NCBI GenBank assembly: GCA_934561175.1 | Contig: CAKTFW010000036.1 | Span: 1-15,023, forward strand | DNA: 15,023 nt | Direction of reading: 5' to 3' | Source of the DNA: an uncultured Oscillospiraceae bacterium | GTDB taxonomy: Bacteria > Bacillota > Clostridia > Oscillospirales > Oscillospiraceae | Position numbers and translations under genes: made by a program | Part shown: positions 6,628 through 14,092 of the stretch, one piece after another | Numbering within the stretch: position 1 is the first letter of the stretch | Layout: every line of letters starts with the position of its first letter | Notes under the pieces: generated by a model | Told to the model about the DNA's origin: nothing | The model's input: the letters and a program-made list of their open reading frames with translations, nothing else | Databases searched by the model: none

Positions 6628-7301
6628 ATGAACAAGCCCTATATTATTTGTCACATGATGACCTCTGTAGATGGACACATTGACTGTGCCATGACGGAGC
6701 ACCTGCCTGGTGTGCAGGAATATTACGATACGCTCGATGCGTTAAACGCACCTACACGCGTCAGCGGCCGCGTAACTGCACAACTGGAGATGGCTCATCC
6801 TGGCAGCTTTGTGTGTAAAAATCCGGAACCGCTCAGCAAAGAAGCTTATTTCAAAGTCGTTGATGCTCCCGGTTATGAGGTAGTCGTTGATACCAAGGGC
6901 ACCTTGCTTTGGGATGCTGCAAGCAGCGAGCTTCCTCTGTTGATTATCACCTCCGAGCAAGTCAGCCGTGACTATCTCGCCTATCTCGACAGCCGGAAAA
7001 TCAGCCGGATCGCCTGTGGCAAAACACAGATCGACCTGAATCGCGCTTGCACACTGCTCGCCAGTGTGTTCAGCGTCGAGTGGCTGTGGTAGGCGGCGGT
7101 CATATCAACGCAGGCTTTCTCAAGGCTGGACTGCTGGATGAGATCAGCCTGTTAATCGGTGCCGGTATTGATGGCCATGGTGGGATGAGTGCCGTATTTG
7201 ATGGGCTTCCCATGGAGCGTAATGTAACGCCTCTGAAACTTACGCAGGTACAGAGATTTGACAGCGACGCCATCTGGCTGCGCTATACCGTAAAGCACTG
7301 A
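6628..7301 (+). pseudogene. Dihydrofolate reductase-like (RibD C-terminal) oxidoreductase, frameshifted
   Basis: The N-terminal part (6628-7092) reads MNKPYIICHMMTSVDGHIDC, the usual start of RibD C-terminal/DHFR-like NADPH reductases, through to QIDLNRACTLLASVFSVE. The C-terminal part continues in another frame from about 7083 to 7301 with LAVVGGGHINAGFLKAGL-like sequence (visible here as VAVVGGGHINAGFLKAGL), GAGIDGHGGM and a normal end. Together they give the usual length of about 225 residues. The break is between GAG (7078-7080) and GCT (7083-7085). Loss of four bases there would explain it if the ancestor read Glu-Arg-Leu-Ala. Premature TAG is at 7090-7092. The ATG at 6628 follows AAAGGA; the TTG at 6625 is less likely. 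It is the first gene behind the MerR-type promoter. Confidence 0.83.
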
Positions 7302-7323
7302 TCCATAGTAAGGAGTACTGAAT

Positions 7324-8179
7324 ATGATTCTAAACGAAACTTATCCCCTGCAAAACGGTTTAACACTCCCAAAACTGGGACTTGGCACCTGGTTTATTGC
7401 GGATGACCAGGCCGCTGCTGCTGTACACACCGCCGTACAGCAGGGTTATCGCCTGATCGATACCGCTCAGGCCTATGGGAACGAACGCGGTGTCGGAGAA
7501 GGTGCACGCACCTGCGGCGTCCCATGTTCTGAGCTATTTGTCGCCAGCAAAATTGCCGCTGAATTAAAAACCTACGATGCAGCCGCCAAGTCCATTGATG
7601 AAACCCTTGAAAAAATGGGGCTGGACTACCTGGATCAGATCATTATCCGTGCGCCCAGTTCCGAACAGAACAACGCTATTTTGCGGAAAACAAAGCTGTC
7701 TGGCGGGCACTGGAAGACGCACAACCCGCGGGCAAAGTCAAGGTCATTGGCGTATCAAATTTTCTGAAGGACGATCTTGAAAGCCTGCAGTCTGTCTGCC
7801 GTGTAAAACCCATGGTCAATCAAATTCTTCTGCATATCAGCAATACGGATCTGGCACTGCTGGATTATTGCAAACAGCACGGTATTTGGTAGAGACCTAC
7901 TCCCCCATTGCCCATGGCGAGGCACTCAAAAGTCCCGCTATCGCTGCAATGGCCCAGAAGTACCATGTCTCCGCTGCTCAGCTCTGTATCCGTTATGTGA
8001 TCCAGCTCGGCACCGTCGCGCTGCCGAAAACCGCCAATCCCAACCATATAGCAAAAAATGCGGATGTCAATTTTGTAATCTCCGCGGAAGATATGGACAC
8101 GCTGATGCATATGGACCACATTGCAGATTATGGTGCATACAATATTTCCCCCGTATTCAGCGGCAAGCCACTGGCATAA
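7324..8179 (+). pseudogene. Aldo/keto reductase, two frame lesions and altered catalytic His
   Basis: The sequence is a classic AKR barrel: LPKLGLGTW, DTAQAYGNERGVGEG with Asp46 and Tyr51, and VASKI with Lys76. It ends properly with ALPKTANPNHIAKNADVNF. The frame breaks at about 7651-7660, in the IHxPQPW region, where roughly 10 or more bases are missing. It continues in a second frame (AENKAVWRALEDA, VIGVSNF) to a TAG just after 7889, then in a third frame from VETYSPIAHGEA to 8179. The second lesion is one base missing at the T3 run 7885-7887. The codon where the catalytic His is expected is CGT (Arg109). AKRs reduce aldehydes with NADPH, which fits AdhR-type control. The start follows AAGGAG by 8 nt. 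Cotranscribed with the preceding gene. Confidence 0.88.
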
Positions 8180-8219
8180 CGCCATCCTGTCCGACACTGC
8201 GATCTGTTTTTCCTTCCTA

Positions 8220-8265
8220 TACGAAGCCTGTCTTTCGAATCTTTGGTCGAAAGACAGGCTTCGTA
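8220..8265 (+). terminator. Terminator after the aldo/keto reductase
   Basis: A 19-bp perfect inverted repeat (8220-8238 with 8247-8265, core GAAGCCTGTCTTTCGA) with an 8-nt loop is followed by TTTTATT. It ends the MerR-controlled operon and separates it from the AraC gene. Confidence 0.88.
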
Positions 8266-8345
8266 TTTTATTAACAAATGAAGATATTTTACAAGACTTT
8301 TCTCCCTGCCGATGGTAAAATATTTTTCGTAAGGAGTCAGGCAAT

Positions 8346-9192
8346 ATGAATGAAGAACAAAAGCGCTTGTTTATGACCCGGATCTTCAGCTGGAAGCCTA
8401 TCATTTTCAGGGGCTCACACAACCGTTTCCAAATCATTTTCACGGATATTATGTAATTAGGCTGGTAGAGCATGGAACACGCCGCTTTTTTGTAGAGGCA
8501 AAGTGTACACTATACACCAAGGCGCCGTCCTGCTCTTGAACCCCGGCGATAACCACGCTTGTGTCCAATGCGGTACCGACACCCTAGATTATCGGGCCAT
8601 CAATCTCTCCGTAGAAGTCTTATCGCACTTATCCGCAGAAATTGCCGACCGTCAGGCGTTCCCGATTTTTCCAAAAAATGTTATTTGGGATGAAGACATC
8701 GCCCGTTATTTCCATCGATTGCACGAAATGGTTCTGACGCATTCCAACAATTGCAAGAAAAAAGAGGTGCTTTTTCTGCTTATCTCCGCCCTGATCCGGC
8801 GCTATGGGCATTCCGCCTTTGTATCTGATATTTCCACCTGCCGGGAAGAAGTGGAAAAAGCCTGCCGGTATATGGACACACATTTTGCCAAGCATATTAC
8901 CTTAGAGCAGCTTTGCCACTGTGCAGGCCTGAGCAAATCGATACTGCTGCGCGCTTTTACCAAAGAAAAAGGTGTAACTCCCTACTGTTATCTTGAAAAC
9001 ATTCGGATCCGGGAAGCCGGAAAGCTTCTGGTTCAGGGAAAACCTCCGCTTGAAGCCGCACTCCAAACCGGCTTTTCCGATCAAAGCCATTTTACAAACT
9101 ACTTTCACCGTTTTATCGGTCTTTCGCCCGGCGCCTATCGCGGCATCTTCGGGTACAAGGAAACTGCGGAGGCACAATCCAATGAAACATAA
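8346..9192 (+). pseudogene. AraC-family transcriptional regulator, two frameshifts
   Basis: The ATG at 8346 follows AAGGAG. Three frames must be joined: MNEEQKRLF (8346-8372), then DLQLEAYHFQGLTQPFPNHF to about 8502, then VYTIHQGAVLLLNPGDNHAC from 8503 to the stop at 9192. The N-terminal half is an AraC cupin ligand-binding domain. The C-terminal half is a complete AraC double helix-turn-helix (ITLEQLCHCAGLSKSILLRAF, then EAALQTGFSDQSHFTNYFHR and SPGAYR). Each break fits one missing base in a homopolymer (T3 at 8370-8372, A3 at 8500-8502). The piece from 8503 could still yield a 229-residue protein, but it would lack the first cupin strands. It overlaps the next gene by 11 nt, and the intact protein probably regulated that exporter. 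Confidence 0.85.
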
Positions 9193-10087
9193 TCGGCAAA
9201 TAGGTCATTTATTCGCTTTGCTCACCATTCTTATTTGGGGCACCACTTTTATCTCCACCAAAGTGCTATTGGTTGATTTCCAACCCGTTGAAATCTTATT
9301 CTTTCGGTTTGTGTTGGGATTCTTTGCACTGTTGTTCATCTATCCCCACCGCTTGATCGGAACAACCCGCAAGCAGGAATGCACCCTTGCAGCCGCCGGA
9401 CTTTGTGGAATCTGCCTGTACTATCTTTTGGAAAATATCGCACTGACCTATACCCTGGCTTCCAATGTGGGAATCATCATTTCCGTCGCGCCTTTTTTTA
9501 CCGCATTGGTCAGCCACCTGTTCTTAAAAGAGGAAGGCACCCTGCACGCCAATTTTTTCATTGGATTTTTAGTTGCAATTCTCGGTATTTTTCTGATTAG
9601 CTTTAACGGTTCAAAGTTGGAGCTGAATCCAATGGGTGATCTGTTGTCTTTGCTTGCAGCTTTCGTTTGGGCCTGTTACTCCGTCCTGACAAAGAAAATC
9701 AGCAGCTATGGCTATCATACGATACTTACAACCAGGCGTATCTTTTTCTATGGTATTCTATTTATGATTCCAACGCTGTTTTTGTTTGATGTTCATTTGG
9801 GTATGGAACGATTTTCCAATCCGGTCTATTTATTTAACATGATCTTTTTGAGCCTTGGTGCATCCACCTTGTGCTTCGTCTCCTGGAACTTTGCCGTAAA
9901 AACACTGGGTGCTGTAAAAACCAGCGTATATATTTACATGGTACCGGTCATTACTGTTGTAACCTCTGCACTGATCTTACACGAGACGATCACATTGCTC
10001 TCCATCGTCGGCACGCTTCTGACCCTGACAGGCTTATTTCTGTCAGAGTGCAAATTTTCCGTAAGCAAGTCCCTTCACAGGAAATAA
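9182..10087 (+). CDS. DMT-superfamily (EamA) transporter
   Basis: The protein has 301 residues with about ten hydrophobic segments in two EamA repeats. The first contains WGTTFISTKVLL and LASNVGIIISVAPFFTALVS. The second contains FVWACYSVLTKK, KTSVYIYMVPVITVVTSALI and a final LLTLTGLFLSE. Such proteins are inner-membrane carriers, many exporting amino acids or other small metabolites; the substrate cannot be read from sequence. The ATG at 9182 follows GGAGG (9168-9172) by 9 nt. Upstream in-frame codons lie inside the AraC gene and are not used. The 11-nt overlap with the AraC gene suggests translational coupling, so the AraC frameshifts could reduce its expression. The gene itself is intact. 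Confidence 0.9.
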   Translation: MKHNRQIGHLFALLTILIWGTTFISTKVLLVDFQPVEILFFRFVLGFFALLFIYPHRLIGTTRKQECTLAAAGLCGICLYYLLENIALTYTLASNVGIIISVAPFFTALVSHLFLKEEGTLHANFFIGFLVAILGIFLISFNGSKLELNPMGDLLSLLAAFVWACYSVLTKKISSYGYHTILTTRRIFFYGILFMIPTLFLFDVHLGMERFSNPVYLFNMIFLSLGASTLCFVSWNFAVKTLGAVKTSVYIYMVPVITVVTSALILHETITLLSIVGTLLTLTGLFLSECKFSVSKSLHRK

Positions 10088-10103
10088 AAACACACCCGAA
10101 TAA

Positions 10104-10132
10104 AAGCGAGTTCCGCAACAGCCATCTCGCTT
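10104..10132 (+). terminator. Weak hairpin after the DMT transporter gene
   Basis: AAGCGAG (10104-10110) pairs with CTCGCTT (10126-10132) around a 15-nt loop, followed by CTATATTTC rather than a clean T tract. It is a possible weak terminator. Confidence 0.35.
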
Positions 10133-10149
10133 CTATATTTCAACAAAAA

Positions 10150-10191
10150 CCGCGCCCCGCTATCAGCAGTTCGCTTAATAGCAGGGCGCGG
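10150..10191 (-). terminator. Terminator of the hcp operon
   Basis: CCGCGCCCCGCTAT (10150-10163) pairs with ATAGCAGGGCGCGG (10178-10191) with one A/C mismatch. On the minus strand the stem is followed by a T5 run, so it ends hcp transcripts. It is G/C-rich and stable. Confidence 0.85.
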
Positions 10192-10214
10192 TCCTGTACA
10201 CTTATGGCGTGTTG

Positions 10215-11810
10215 TTATTGCAACAGCTGCTTTAAGTCGTCCTCCGGCGTGGTGATTGGAGCAATCCCGAAGTTCTCCACAAGGTAATTCAGCACATTCG
10301 GCGAAACGAACGCCGGCAGCGTAGGGCCAAGCCGGATATTCTTGATTCCCAGATATAGTAAGGTCAGCAGGATACTTACTGCCTTCTGCTCATACCAAGA
10401 AAGTACCATAGACAGCGGCAGATCATTCACACCGCAGCCGATAGCGTCAGCAAGGGCAACGACGATCTGGATGGCGCTGTAAGCGTCGTTACACTGTCCG
10501 ACATCCATCAAACGGGGCAGCCCGCCGATGGTGCCGAGATCAAGGTCATTGAAGCGGTATTTGCCGCAGGCAAGGGTCAGTACTACGGTGTCGGCGGGCG
10601 TCTGCTTGACAAACTCTGTGTAATAGTTGCGGCCCGGGCGTGTACCGTCACACCCGGCGACCAGGAAGAAGTGCCGGATTGCACCAGACTTGACTGCCTC
10701 GATGACCTGATCCGCCACGCCAAGCACCGTACCACGGGCAAAACCGGTCATGACTGTGTTGCCGCCGTTAATGCCGGTAAAAAGCTTATCCTCAAAGTAA
10801 CCGCCCAGCTCCAAAGCCTTTTCGATGACCGGGGTGAAATCCTTGTCCTCTCCGATATGCGTCATTTCGGGGTAAGATACCACCGCCGTAGTGAACACAC
10901 GGTCCGCATAGCTTGCTTTCGGTGGCATCAGACAGTTGGTGGTGAACAACACCGGCGCGGGAAGCTCCGCCAATTCTTTCTGCTGATTCTGCCATGCCGT
11001 GCCAAAATTTCCCTTGAGGTGGGAATACTTTTTCAGTTCCGGATAGCCGTGAGCAGGGAGCATTTCACCGTGAGTATAGATGTTGACACCTTTGCCCTCG
11101 GTCTGCTCCAACAGCAGCTTCAGGTCGTGGAGGTCATGGCCGGAAATAACGATAAACGGCCCCTTTTCCACCGTCAATGGAACGGTAACAGGCGCAGGCG
11201 TACCGTAGCTTTCGGTGTTGGCCTTGTCCAGAAGCGCCATACACTTGAGGTTTTTCTCGCCCACTTCCATCACGATGGGCAGCAGCGCATCCATGCCCCA
11301 ATCCTCGCCAATGGCGAAGAGCGCCTTGGCAAAGAAGCGGTTCACCTCCTCGTCGGTATAGCCCAGCACCATCGCGTGATGCGCATAAGCCGCCATACCG
11401 CGTACACCGAAAAGAATGAGGGATTTGAGACTGCGGATGTCCTCCTGCGCGTTCCAGAGCAAATTCATGTCATAATCATCGTTTCGCCCGCAGCGGGAGC
11501 CGCAGCCGGAGCAGCCGGGAAGAAGGCGGGCCTTTTCCTCGTGTACCCGATTGATCAGCTCGCGGATTGTCTTTTCGTTGAAGCTCACATTGGTAACGGT
11601 GGTGAACAAGCCCTCGATCATCAGCCGCCATGTATCGGCGTTGACCGGTGTATCGCCGTCCGTGGCTCTTGCCAGCCCAATGAGCGTGCCCGTCAACTCG
11701 TCTTGAAGTTTCGCTACATCGGCGGTCTTGCCGCAGACACCTGCTTTTCCCATGCAGCCGGTGCAGCCTGCTGTCTGCTCACACTGAAAACAAAACATTT
11801 TTCGATCCAT
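10215..11810 (-). CDS. hcp: Hydroxylamine reductase (hybrid cluster protein, Hcp)
   Basis: The protein has 531 residues. Cysteines at the N-terminus (C7, C10, C16, C19, C26 in CFQCEQTAGCTGCMGKAGVC) bind the conventional Fe-S cluster. The hybrid Fe-S-O cluster ligands are all recognisable: GHDLHD (His), THGEM (Glu), TTNC, AGCDG (the persulfide Cys), LACGKYRFND, DVGQCNDA and WYEQKAV (Glu and Lys). Hcp reduces hydroxylamine in vitro; in cells it is linked to NO detoxification and protein S-nitrosylation. The start at 11810 follows AGAGGTG by 7 nt; frames extending upstream have no better site. It is the second gene of an operon, 16 nt behind the Fe-S protein gene, under likely control of the divergent Crp/Fnr regulator. 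Confidence 0.96.
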   Translation of the reverse strand: MDRKMFCFQCEQTAGCTGCMGKAGVCGKTADVAKLQDELTGTLIGLARATDGDTPVNADTWRLMIEGLFTTVTNVSFNEKTIRELINRVHEEKARLLPGCSGCGSRCGRNDDYDMNLLWNAQEDIRSLKSLILFGVRGMAAYAHHAMVLGYTDEEVNRFFAKALFAIGEDWGMDALLPIVMEVGEKNLKCMALLDKANTESYGTPAPVTVPLTVEKGPFIVISGHDLHDLKLLLEQTEGKGVNIYTHGEMLPAHGYPELKKYSHLKGNFGTAWQNQQKELAELPAPVLFTTNCLMPPKASYADRVFTTAVVSYPEMTHIGEDKDFTPVIEKALELGGYFEDKLFTGINGGNTVMTGFARGTVLGVADQVIEAVKSGAIRHFFLVAGCDGTRPGRNYYTEFVKQTPADTVVLTLACGKYRFNDLDLGTIGGLPRLMDVGQCNDAYSAIQIVVALADAIGCGVNDLPLSMVLSWYEQKAVSILLTLLYLGIKNIRLGPTLPAFVSPNVLNYLVENFGIAPITTPEDDLKQLLQ

Positions 11811-11826
11811 CTTGAACACCTCTTTT

Positions 11827-12537
11827 TTAGTCAAGTATATTTCCGTCCGTGGAAATGGTCACAACTTGCCACGGAATAAATTTTCCACTCTGCTGTAATG
11901 CTATCTTCGTCGCATACTCCAGTCCGCCGCAGCATGGGACCTCCATGCGCACAACGGTCACACTCTTGATGTCATTATTACGAATGATCTCAGCAAGCTT
12001 TTCGGAATAGTCCACACTGTCCAATTTGGGGCAGCCCACCAGCGTGATATGTCCCTTAATGAACCGCTCATGGAAGGCGGCATAGGCATAAGCCGTACAA
12101 TCGGCGGCGATGAGCAGCTTCGCGCCATCAAAATAAGGCGCTTTTACGGGAACGAGTTTGATCTGTACCGGCCACTGGGAAAGCCGGCTCTGCACAGTAA
12201 CAGAAGCAGTCTCAATAGTTGACGGCTCTGTGTGCCAGATCGTTTTCATCCGTGTTCCGGGACAGCCGCTGTGAAGACGCATTCCCTCCTGCTGCATTTT
12301 CTTTTGCTTATTTGCCAACACCGCCTGTTCATCATAGGCGGCAGCTTCACGCTCCACAAAAGTAATCGCGCCAGTGGGACAGGCAGGCAGACAGTCTCCA
12401 AGGCCGTCGCAGTAATCATCCCGCATCAGCTTCGCTTTTCCGTCCACCATGGCGATAGCGCCCTCGTGACAAGCAGCGGCACAAGCACCACAGCCGTTGC
12501 ATATATCCTGATCGATTTCAATGATTCGTCTTTTCAT
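11827..12537 (-). CDS. 4Fe-4S binding protein, probable electron partner of Hcp
   Basis: The protein has 236 residues. The N-terminus is a bacterial ferredoxin-type domain: DICNGCGACAAACHEGA (C13, C16, C19, C23) binds one 4Fe-4S cluster. The second motif, YCDGLGDCLPACPTGA, has only C43, C49 and C53 in register, with Leu46 at the usual fourth position, so this site may hold a modified cluster. The C-terminal part has further cysteines (HSGCPG, AADCTAY, VGCPKLD, VPCCGG) and no recognised catalytic motif. The start at 12537 is fixed by AAGGAGG 7 nt upstream. Being the first gene of the operon with hcp suggests that it feeds electrons to Hcp in place of the Hcr reductase of enterobacteria. That role is inference. 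Confidence 0.88.
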   Translation of the reverse strand: MKRRIIEIDQDICNGCGACAAACHEGAIAMVDGKAKLMRDDYCDGLGDCLPACPTGAITFVEREAAAYDEQAVLANKQKKMQQEGMRLHSGCPGTRMKTIWHTEPSTIETASVTVQSRLSQWPVQIKLVPVKAPYFDGAKLLIAADCTAYAYAAFHERFIKGHITLVGCPKLDSVDYSEKLAEIIRNNDIKSVTVVRMEVPCCGGLEYATKIALQQSGKFIPWQVVTISTDGNILD

Positions 12538-12549
12538 AACAGTGCCTCC

Positions 12550-12578
12550 TTGTTTTTCTGGCCTGATTATACTAAAAT
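12550..12578 (+). promoter_or_regulatory. Candidate promoter of the Crp/Fnr regulator gene
   Basis: TTGTTT (12550-12555), a 17-bp spacer and TAAAAT (12573-12578) are moderate matches. The predicted start near 12585 would place the palindrome at 12594-12607 just downstream, where bound regulator could block transcription. Confidence 0.45.
12566..12571 (-). promoter_or_regulatory. -10 element of the Fe-S protein/hcp operon
   Basis: TATAAT on the minus strand, with a start expected near 12559, 22 nt before the first gene. No good -35 hexamer lies 17 bp upstream (CGACTC), which is typical of an activator-dependent promoter. Confidence 0.6.
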
Positions 12579-12593
12579 AAACGCAATGAGTCG

Positions 12594-12607
12594 GTTGAAT
12601 TTTCAAC
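12594..12607. promoter_or_regulatory. Crp/Fnr-type operator shared by the hcp operon and its regulator
   Basis: GTTGAATTTTCAAC has perfect 6-bp arms around TT and resembles the TTGAT-N4-ATCAA sites of the Crp/Fnr family. Its centre (12600.5) lies about 41 bp upstream of the inferred hcp operon start, the position used by class II activators. It is 14 nt before the regulator's start codon. Confidence 0.65.
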
Positions 12608-12620
12608 GAAAGAGGATTTT

Positions 12621-13283
12621 ATGAAAGATTTTTCATCTGTGATTCGTGCTTCTCAGCTTTTTTCCGGCATTTCCGAGGAAGAGCTGGCCGCGATACTCGC
12701 TTGTCTCAACGCAGAAAAACGATACTTTCCCAGGGACACTTTTGTGCTGCGCGCCGGCGACACAGCAGAATCGATCGGTCTTGTACTGTCGGGAAGCGTC
12801 CTGATTATCCAAGAGGATATTTGGGGAAACCGCAATATTCTCTCCAAAGCAGGACCGGGACAGACCTTCGCCGCCGCATTCGCCTGCGCGCCTGGCTCTT
12901 TACTGAATGTGAGTGTCATTGCAGAAACACCTGTCATCGCAATGTTTTTGAATGTAAAACGCATCTTGAACATCTGCTCGTCCGCCTGTTCCCACCACAA
13001 TCGAATCATCCGAAATCTGCTCAGTGAGCTTGCTGAGAAAAATCTGCGTTTCAGCGAGAAGCTCACACACATGGGCCAGCGCAGCACGCGTGCAAAACTG
13101 ATGTCCTATTTCTCTGCTGAAGCACAGCGGCTTGGGAAATATGAATTTGACATTTCTTTTTCGAGACAGCAGCTCGCGGATTATCTTGGCGTCGAGCGCA
13201 GTGGACTGTCGCTGGAACTCGGAAAAATGCATAACGACGGGCTTCTTGACTTTCACAAAAGCCATTTTGTCTTGAAAGTGTAA
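12621..13283 (+). CDS. Crp/Fnr-family regulator, probable regulator of hcp (HcpR-like)
   Basis: The protein has 220 residues. It has an N-terminal cyclic-nucleotide-binding-like beta barrel (about 10-120; LFSGISEEELAAIL, LVLSGSVLIIQED), a linking helix and a C-terminal Crp helix-turn-helix (about 145-215; FSRQQLADYLGVERSGLSLELGKM). There is no Fnr-type N-terminal Fe-S cysteine cluster. Scattered cysteines (LACLNAE, FACAPG, NICSSAC) exist, but their role is unknown. The start at 12621 follows AGAGGA. It is divergent from the Fe-S protein/hcp operon across 83 bp, the arrangement of HcpR-type nitrosative-stress regulators in anaerobes. Some of those sense NO through haem; whether this one does cannot be told. 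The family is certain, the HcpR role is inferred from context. Confidence 0.88.
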   Translation: MKDFSSVIRASQLFSGISEEELAAILACLNAEKRYFPRDTFVLRAGDTAESIGLVLSGSVLIIQEDIWGNRNILSKAGPGQTFAAAFACAPGSLLNVSVIAETPVIAMFLNVKRILNICSSACSHHNRIIRNLLSELAEKNLRFSEKLTHMGQRSTRAKLMSYFSAEAQRLGKYEFDISFSRQQLADYLGVERSGLSLELGKMHNDGLLDFHKSHFVLKV

Positions 13284-13496
13284 CGACGCAGCCGCAAGTC
13301 CTCTCACGCAAAAATCCCGCTACGAAGGAATGCCAAGGCGGAATCTGTCGGTATCTCCAAAATACAGAAAAGCTCCGGGCATTTCCGATCGCGGCGCAAA
13401 AATGCTCCAAAAAATTCAAGCATTCTTTGCGCGTGAAGATCGGAATCGGAACTATGCCAAACAAAAAGCGACGCAGCAGGCCGGGCAACGGAAACA
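13284..13496. other. Intergenic stretch without a convincing gene
   Basis: Between the Crp/Fnr gene and the 13497 hairpin there are only short overlapping frames on both strands, none with a good ribosome binding site. One plus-strand frame (13402-13503) would encode 33 residues rich in Lys, Arg and Gln, starting MLQKIQAFFAREDRNRNY. It may be a relic or a chance frame. Confidence 0.4.
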
Positions 13497-13544
13497 GATA
13501 TAAAAGGCGGGAGCATCTTAACCGATGCTCCCGCCTTTTATATC
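13497..13544. terminator. Strong bidirectional terminator (20-bp perfect inverted repeat)
   Basis: A 20-bp arm at 13497-13516 (core AAAAGGCGGGAGCAT) pairs perfectly with 13525-13544 around an 8-nt loop, with A and T tracts at the base on both strands. The stop codon of the minus-strand gene (13540-13538) lies inside it. It can end both the regulator gene and the minus-strand operon. Confidence 0.9.
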
Positions 13545-14089
13545 GATAAGTCAATCATATCAGTTCGTTCCGTACCATCATCACATGTAATCGTCACGAC
13601 CAATTTCGTATTATTATCAGAAAAAGTCAAGTCATAGATTAACTCATTCTCTGCAAGGTCATACGATTTAATTATACTCCCATCGTATCTATAAATGTCC
13701 GACCAGCAAGCGTATATAGCTGTGGTAATATCGTCATTGTACCAAATCAAATGGTTCCCCTTCAAATCGTCCACAAAAGATTTGCTAACTGTGTCAAATA
13801 TGCAGTAAACTTCGTTTTTCGGCCCGGTGTGACATACTACTACAATCTTTTCACCAACAGGAACAGCCGATAAAATGCTATTTATTGCTTCTACACGCGA
13901 AGTTACATCGTAATCATGTTCCCCATAACGAAAAGTAGTTCCCTCAAAAGAAAAATCTTCTAAATTAGAAGATTTTTCTTTGATCGCAGAATTTCTATTC
14001 TGTGCTTGAAAATAGGAGAATAACAATACAGCTATGCCAACGAATATAATGAGCTTAAAAATGGGGTGTTCTCCAAATAGCTTTTTCAT
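13538..14089 (-). CDS. Membrane-anchored protein of unknown function
   Basis: The protein has 183 residues and I do not recognise a family. A basic start (MKKLFGEHPIFK) leads into one hydrophobic segment (LIIFVGIAVLLFSYF, about 13-27). There is no lipobox cysteine or clear cleavage site, so it is probably anchored with its C-terminal domain outside. Residues about 45-183 look like beta-rich soluble sequence with many Asp and Thr (YDVTSRVEAI, KIVVVCHTGP, IYDLTFSDNNTKLVVTITCD), faintly like a beta-propeller repeat at the end. The ATG at 14089 is 3 nt after the stop of the upstream gene and follows GGAGG inside that gene, so the two are coupled. The stop codon is within the terminator hairpin. 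Confidence 0.8.
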   Translation of the reverse strand: MKKLFGEHPIFKLIIFVGIAVLLFSYFQAQNRNSAIKEKSSNLEDFSFEGTTFRYGEHDYDVTSRVEAINSILSAVPVGEKIVVVCHTGPKNEVYCIFDTVSKSFVDDLKGNHLIWYNDDITTAIYACWSDIYRYDGSIIKSYDLAENELIYDLTFSDNNTKLVVTITCDDGTERTDMIDLSI

Positions 14090-14092
14090 ATG

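Noticed and set aside
8993..9181. N-terminal extension of the DMT transporter
   Set aside because: The extra 63 residues lie inside the conserved AraC helix-turn-helix in another frame; ATG 9182 has GGAGG and starts a normal transporter.
10671..11879. Long plus-strand frame of 402 codons opposite hcp
   Set aside because: It is the complement of the G/C-rich hcp coding sequence; composition is His/Arg-rich, no family is recognisable and hcp explains the DNA fully.
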